Shown piece by piece: positions 21,399-23,797 of a stretch of DNA of 23,797 bases; within the stretch, counting starts at the first letter, position 1, and each line of letters starts with the position of its first letter. The DNA comes from Oscillospiraceae bacterium (GTDB taxonomy: Bacteria > Bacillota > Clostridia > Oscillospirales > Oscillospiraceae), in the NCBI GenBank assembly GCA_029067025.1, contig JAIEFH010000138.1:1-23797 (forward strand), in the 5' to 3' direction. Position numbers and translations under genes: made by a program. Below the pieces are notes generated by a model that ran no database searches, was not told the origin of the DNA, and saw only the letters and a program-made list of their open reading frames with translations.

Positions 21399-22408
21399 CA
21401 AACCGTGAGCACCCGGCTGGCGTCCTCAAAGATCTTGGCGTAGCCGGAGATGGTAGTAATGGCGGCCCGCTCCAGCTGGCGGTCGATGATCTTGTCGTAC
21501 TCCACCATCACGTCGCCGGCCTTGACCATCTCTAGGGCGTAGTTCTTGTCCAGGCCGATGATCTTGCCACGGGGCACGGCGGAGGTGCGAAGCACCTTGG
21601 CGCCCATGGGGGTGATGAGCTTGCCGGTGCCGTGGAAGTCCAGGCCCGCCGCGGCGTCCTGCATCTGGCTCATGCCCAGCAGTTTGGGCATGGTGTCCGC
21701 GCCTACCAGCAGGGTGTTGAGCTGATACGGCTCGAACTCGTTCCAGAAAGCCAGCAGATCCTGATAGGTCAGCGTACCCGCCGTCTCCACAGCGCTTTTC
21801 TGGGCGGCGTTGTCGTTGCCGTCGCCGTTCAAGATGACCTGGATCGCGTCCTCCAGATGCATCCGCCCGATCTGCGCGCCGATCTGCCGCAGGGTAACGG
21901 AGAACAGATCCAGCTTCTGGAACCGGATGGCCTCGTAGGAGGCCACCAGCATTCTGCCCCGCTTATGGAGCTTCACCAGGTTGTCCCGGGTGCGCACGGT
22001 GGTCTGGGGGATGGCCGCGCCTTCCGCCACCTGCTTGAGCTGCTTCTCGTTCTCGGGCACGGAGGTGATGGAGCGATAGTCCATCCCCTCAATCAGGGTT
22101 TCAGTGGCGGTGATGTCGGGCAGGATGTTGGCCTCCTCCATACCCACCTTCACCGCCCGGGCGATGTATTCGGGGAACAGCACCGCCGACTGGGAGGTGG
22201 AGAAGAACTTGTCCACGAGGTCGGAGCCGGCGCCCTTCACCCGGATGTCGAACCGCTTGAGCTGACGCTGGTAGGCGTCCAGCCCCTCCAGGGCGGTGCC
22301 CCGGTACTGCTCGCTGGGGTCCAGCTTCTCCAGCACCTGGGTAAAGGACTTGCCCGCCTCATGGTACATCCCCTTTTCCAGCTTCAAATTGTCAAATCTC
22401 TGCGCCAT
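21398..22408 (-). CDS. Major capsid protein (HK97 fold)
   Basis: The 336-residue protein has an HK97 capsid pattern: a helical N-terminal arm (LDAYQRQLKRFDIRVKGAGS), then DLVDKFFSTSQSAVLFPEYI at the start of the mature shell domain, the E-loop region, FQKLDLFSVTLRQIGAQIGRMHLEDAIQVILNG (spine helix) and a C-terminal strand region (GAKVLRTSAVPRGKIIGLDK). The predicted N-terminal arm of about 65 residues is short beside HK97's delta domain. I chose the ATG at 22408, with AAGGAGG 8 nt upstream, over a TTG at 22414 that abuts that site. It lies before the portal, the reverse of the common order. Confidence 0.86.
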   Translation of the reverse strand: MAQRFDNLKLEKGMYHEAGKSFTQVLEKLDPSEQYRGTALEGLDAYQRQLKRFDIRVKGAGSDLVDKFFSTSQSAVLFPEYIARAVKVGMEEANILPDITATETLIEGMDYRSITSVPENEKQLKQVAEGAAIPQTTVRTRDNLVKLHKRGRMLVASYEAIRFQKLDLFSVTLRQIGAQIGRMHLEDAIQVILNGDGNDNAAQKSAVETAGTLTYQDLLAFWNEFEPYQLNTLLVGADTMPKLLGMSQMQDAAAGLDFHGTGKLITPMGAKVLRTSAVPRGKIIGLDKNYALEMVKAGDVMVEYDKIIDRQLERAAITTISGYAKIFEDASRVLTV

Positions 22409-22421
22409 GCACAATTCCTCC

Positions 22422-22796
22422 TTACAGTTTGATGACGGCGGACTTCTCGTCCCCGTCCACCGCCAGCACCAGGTATTTCAGCCCGCTGGCGGTCTTGGCG
22501 CTGCCCTCGCCGCCGGAGACGGTCTTCACGTTGCCCTCGCCGTCGCAGACCAGCTCCTGCCAGCCCACAGCGGGAGCCGTGCCGGTATAGCCCACCTTGG
22601 CCGCGCCGCCGATCTGCACAGCCGCCGCGCCATTCCGCACGCCGCCCAGCACCACGCCGCAGGGCAGGCCGCCGTCAGCCCCAAGACCCACTGTGCCGCT
22701 GCCGGTGAGGACCACCGCCATGCCGGGCTGAACGTTCTCTCCGGCCACCTGGAAGGTTGCCGCCACCTGGCCCACGCCCTCGAAACAAATGTCCAT
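22422..22796 (-). CDS. Putative capsid decoration (cement) protein
   Basis: The 124-residue protein is Gly/Val/Ala-rich and beta-rich (NVQPGMAVVLTGSGTVG; LPCGVVLGGVRNGAAAVQIG; AKVGYTGTAPAVGWQELVCD). Small proteins of this composition placed directly before the capsid gene are usually decoration proteins that stabilise the shell; DUF2190-type cement proteins look alike. I chose the ATG at 22796, 7 nt after AGAGGAG; the ATG at 22802 is too near. The stop overlaps the capsid gene's ribosome site, so the two are probably co-expressed. Confidence 0.65.
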   Translation of the reverse strand: MDICFEGVGQVAATFQVAGENVQPGMAVVLTGSGTVGLGADGGLPCGVVLGGVRNGAAAVQIGGAAKVGYTGTAPAVGWQELVCDGEGNVKTVSGGEGSAKTASGLKYLVLAVDGDEKSAVIKL

Positions 22797-22870
22797 GTAC
22801 ATTCTCCTCTCGCAGATAAAGTTATATAGAAATCCCCTGTCGGGGTATTTCCCGTCGTCGCAGCGTCCGC

Positions 22871-23797
22871 TCAGAACGCTGCTCTCTCCACAAATCTGGC
22901 CACGCTCCCGCCGTCACCATCCAGCGCCATCACAAAGTAGCGGATGTCGTCCATGGCGTGGTCATTTTCCTTCCTCACCCGGTCCTTGGCCCCGTCATCC
23001 TCCCAGCAGTACATGGAAAACTCCCTGGCCGCCGCCTCGCACCCCTTGCAGATGACGATCCTGCCGGATTTCAGCGCCTCCGCTGTCCGCCGGATGCCCT
23101 CCAACACCCGGTTGTCCGCTTTTTGAACCGTCCAACCCTCTTTTCTCAGCGCCTCAATGAAACTCGCCGCCGAAGGGTCGACGATCACCGTTTCAATGCA
23201 ACGATTCCCCGCCAGCCTTGCCAAATCGCCCACATACTCCCCGTCGGTTTTCTGCCGTCCCTCCGCCCGGGCGTCGTAGTAATATTCCGCCACTCTGTAC
23301 CAGATTCCGCCCTTTTCCCCCCACAGCCCAAAAGAAGCGGGATTTCTCGTGCCATAGTCGCAGGAAATGCGCCACCTGGTGAACGGCCCCTCTGGGGCCG
23401 TTTGCATGACGTCCCCGTCAAAGAAGTCGTACACCAGCCCTTCCGCCGCCACCCATTCCCCCAGCACATACCGCCGGTAGAAGGTTCCCCGGAACATCCG
23501 CTCATAGCGCTCCCGGGTCGACCGGGACAGGGCCGGGTTGTCCTCCATGGCAAAGCGCAGATACAGCGCGTTTTTCTCCGCCGCTTTGCGGATCCACTCC
23601 TTATAAAACCAGTGTTCCGGCCCGGCGGGGTTGCAGGAAAACCAGATCTTCCCACCCTTCACTGAGCACCGGGCGGAGGCCTGCTCCACAAAGGAGCGGG
23701 GCATCAGCGCCGCCTCGTCCAGCAGCACCCCCGCCAGCGTCACTCCCTGGATGGAGGCATAGCTTCCCTTGTCCCGCCCGCCGTAGAGGTAGAACAC
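22871..23797 (-). CDS. Phage terminase large subunit, C-terminal part (5' end outside window)
   Basis: The visible 308 residues hold the end of the ATPase domain (GVLLDEAALMPRSF, Walker B and catalytic Glu; KIWFSCNPAGPEHWFYKEWI, coupling motif) and a full RNase H-like nuclease domain. The nuclease acidic residues lie in SCDYGTRNPASFGLW, VIVDPSAASFIEAL and NDHAMDDIRYFVMA. It packages phage DNA into the prohead and cuts it. The frame is open at the window edge, so the Walker A and N-terminus are outside; a small terminase subunit should lie further upstream. PBSX/XtmB-type large subunits are about 430 residues. Confidence 0.93.
   Translation of the reverse strand: MFYLYGGRDKGSYASIQGVTLAGVLLDEAALMPRSFVEQASARCSVKGGKIWFSCNPAGPEHWFYKEWIRKAAEKNALYLRFAMEDNPALSRSTRERYERMFRGTFYRRYVLGEWVAAEGLVYDFFDGDVMQTAPEGPFTRWRISCDYGTRNPASFGLWGEKGGIWYRVAEYYYDARAEGRQKTDGEYVGDLARLAGNRCIETVIVDPSAASFIEALRKEGWTVQKADNRVLEGIRRTAEALKSGRIVICKGCEAAAREFSMYCWEDDGAKDRVRKENDHAMDDIRYFVMALDGDGGSVARFVERAAF

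Larger units (their letters stand above)
11481..23797 (-). mobile_element. Contractile-tail (PBSX/xkd-like) prophage operon, incomplete in window
   Basis: Eighteen consecutive minus-strand genes encode a terminase, capsid, portal, protease, connectors, sheath, tube, tail chaperone with its frameshift extension, hub and baseplate proteins. Genes abut or overlap by a few bases. The left end is at about 11450-11480, next to the promoter of the structured RNA; the right end lies outside. No integrase, attachment repeat, fibre, holin or lysin gene is visible. Base composition is like that of the host genes. Confidence 0.93.

Noticed and set aside
22797..22870. Small CCCC-TGTC-GGGG hairpin (22834-22845) between terminase and decoration genes as a terminator
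   Set aside because: Only four GC pairs and a poor T tract; more likely chance or a weak processing site inside one operon.

Overview
The window looks like the chromosome of a GC-rich, low-redundancy Firmicute, most likely a gut member of the Oscillospiraceae (Flavonifractor/Lawsonibacter/Pseudoflavonifractor type). The reasons are high GC with strong AGGAGG ribosome sites, consensus SigA promoters (TTGACA-17-TATAAT types), PadR and DUF1700/DUF4097 genes typical of Clostridia, and a PBSX-like (xkd) contractile-tail prophage. The genus is an inference from gene content, not shown by a marker gene.

Bases 1-11000 are host genes. They begin with the 3' end of thrS and its terminator, then a compact candidate type I toxin-antitoxin locus (a 27-aa membrane toxin on the minus strand and an opposing antisense RNA with a consensus promoter). 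Next come a CNNM/CBS/CorC-type membrane transporter, a large YfhO-family membrane protein, a D-Ala-D-Ala carboxypeptidase (PBP5/DacF type) and murC. A three-gene PadR operon follows (PadR, DUF1700/DUF4097 membrane protein, 65-aa possible winged-helix protein), then a YhfC-type intramembrane protease and a stand-alone mreB. Peptidoglycan and cell-shape functions recur (dacF, murC, mreB).

Bases 11000-11450 hold no believable protein gene. They contain a strong minus-strand promoter followed by about 280 bases that fold into a closed multi-hairpin domain and end in a 12-bp GC-rich hairpin. I read this as a structured non-coding RNA of unidentified class.

Bases 11481-23797 are one tightly packed minus-strand prophage operon, running leftward from the window edge. 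The order is terminase large subunit (5' end cut by the window), decoration-like protein, major capsid, portal, prohead protease, two connectors, tail completion protein, contractile sheath, tube, and a tail-assembly chaperone with a clear -1 frameshift signal. A short acidic disordered protein then sits in the usual tape-measure position, followed by a LysM tail protein, hub, gpV-like spike, gp25-like, gpJ-like and gpI/YmfQ-like baseplate proteins. The operon stops there: no tail fibre, holin, endolysin or integrase lies downstream. Almost all genes overlap or abut, so they probably share one transcript.

The most unusual points are the unexplained structured RNA, the toxin-antitoxin locus, the frameshift site with a perfect 11-bp stimulatory stem, the near absence of a tape measure, the portal lying after the capsid gene, and the missing fibre and lysis genes. 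Together the last three raise the possibility of a domesticated particle or a defective prophage.
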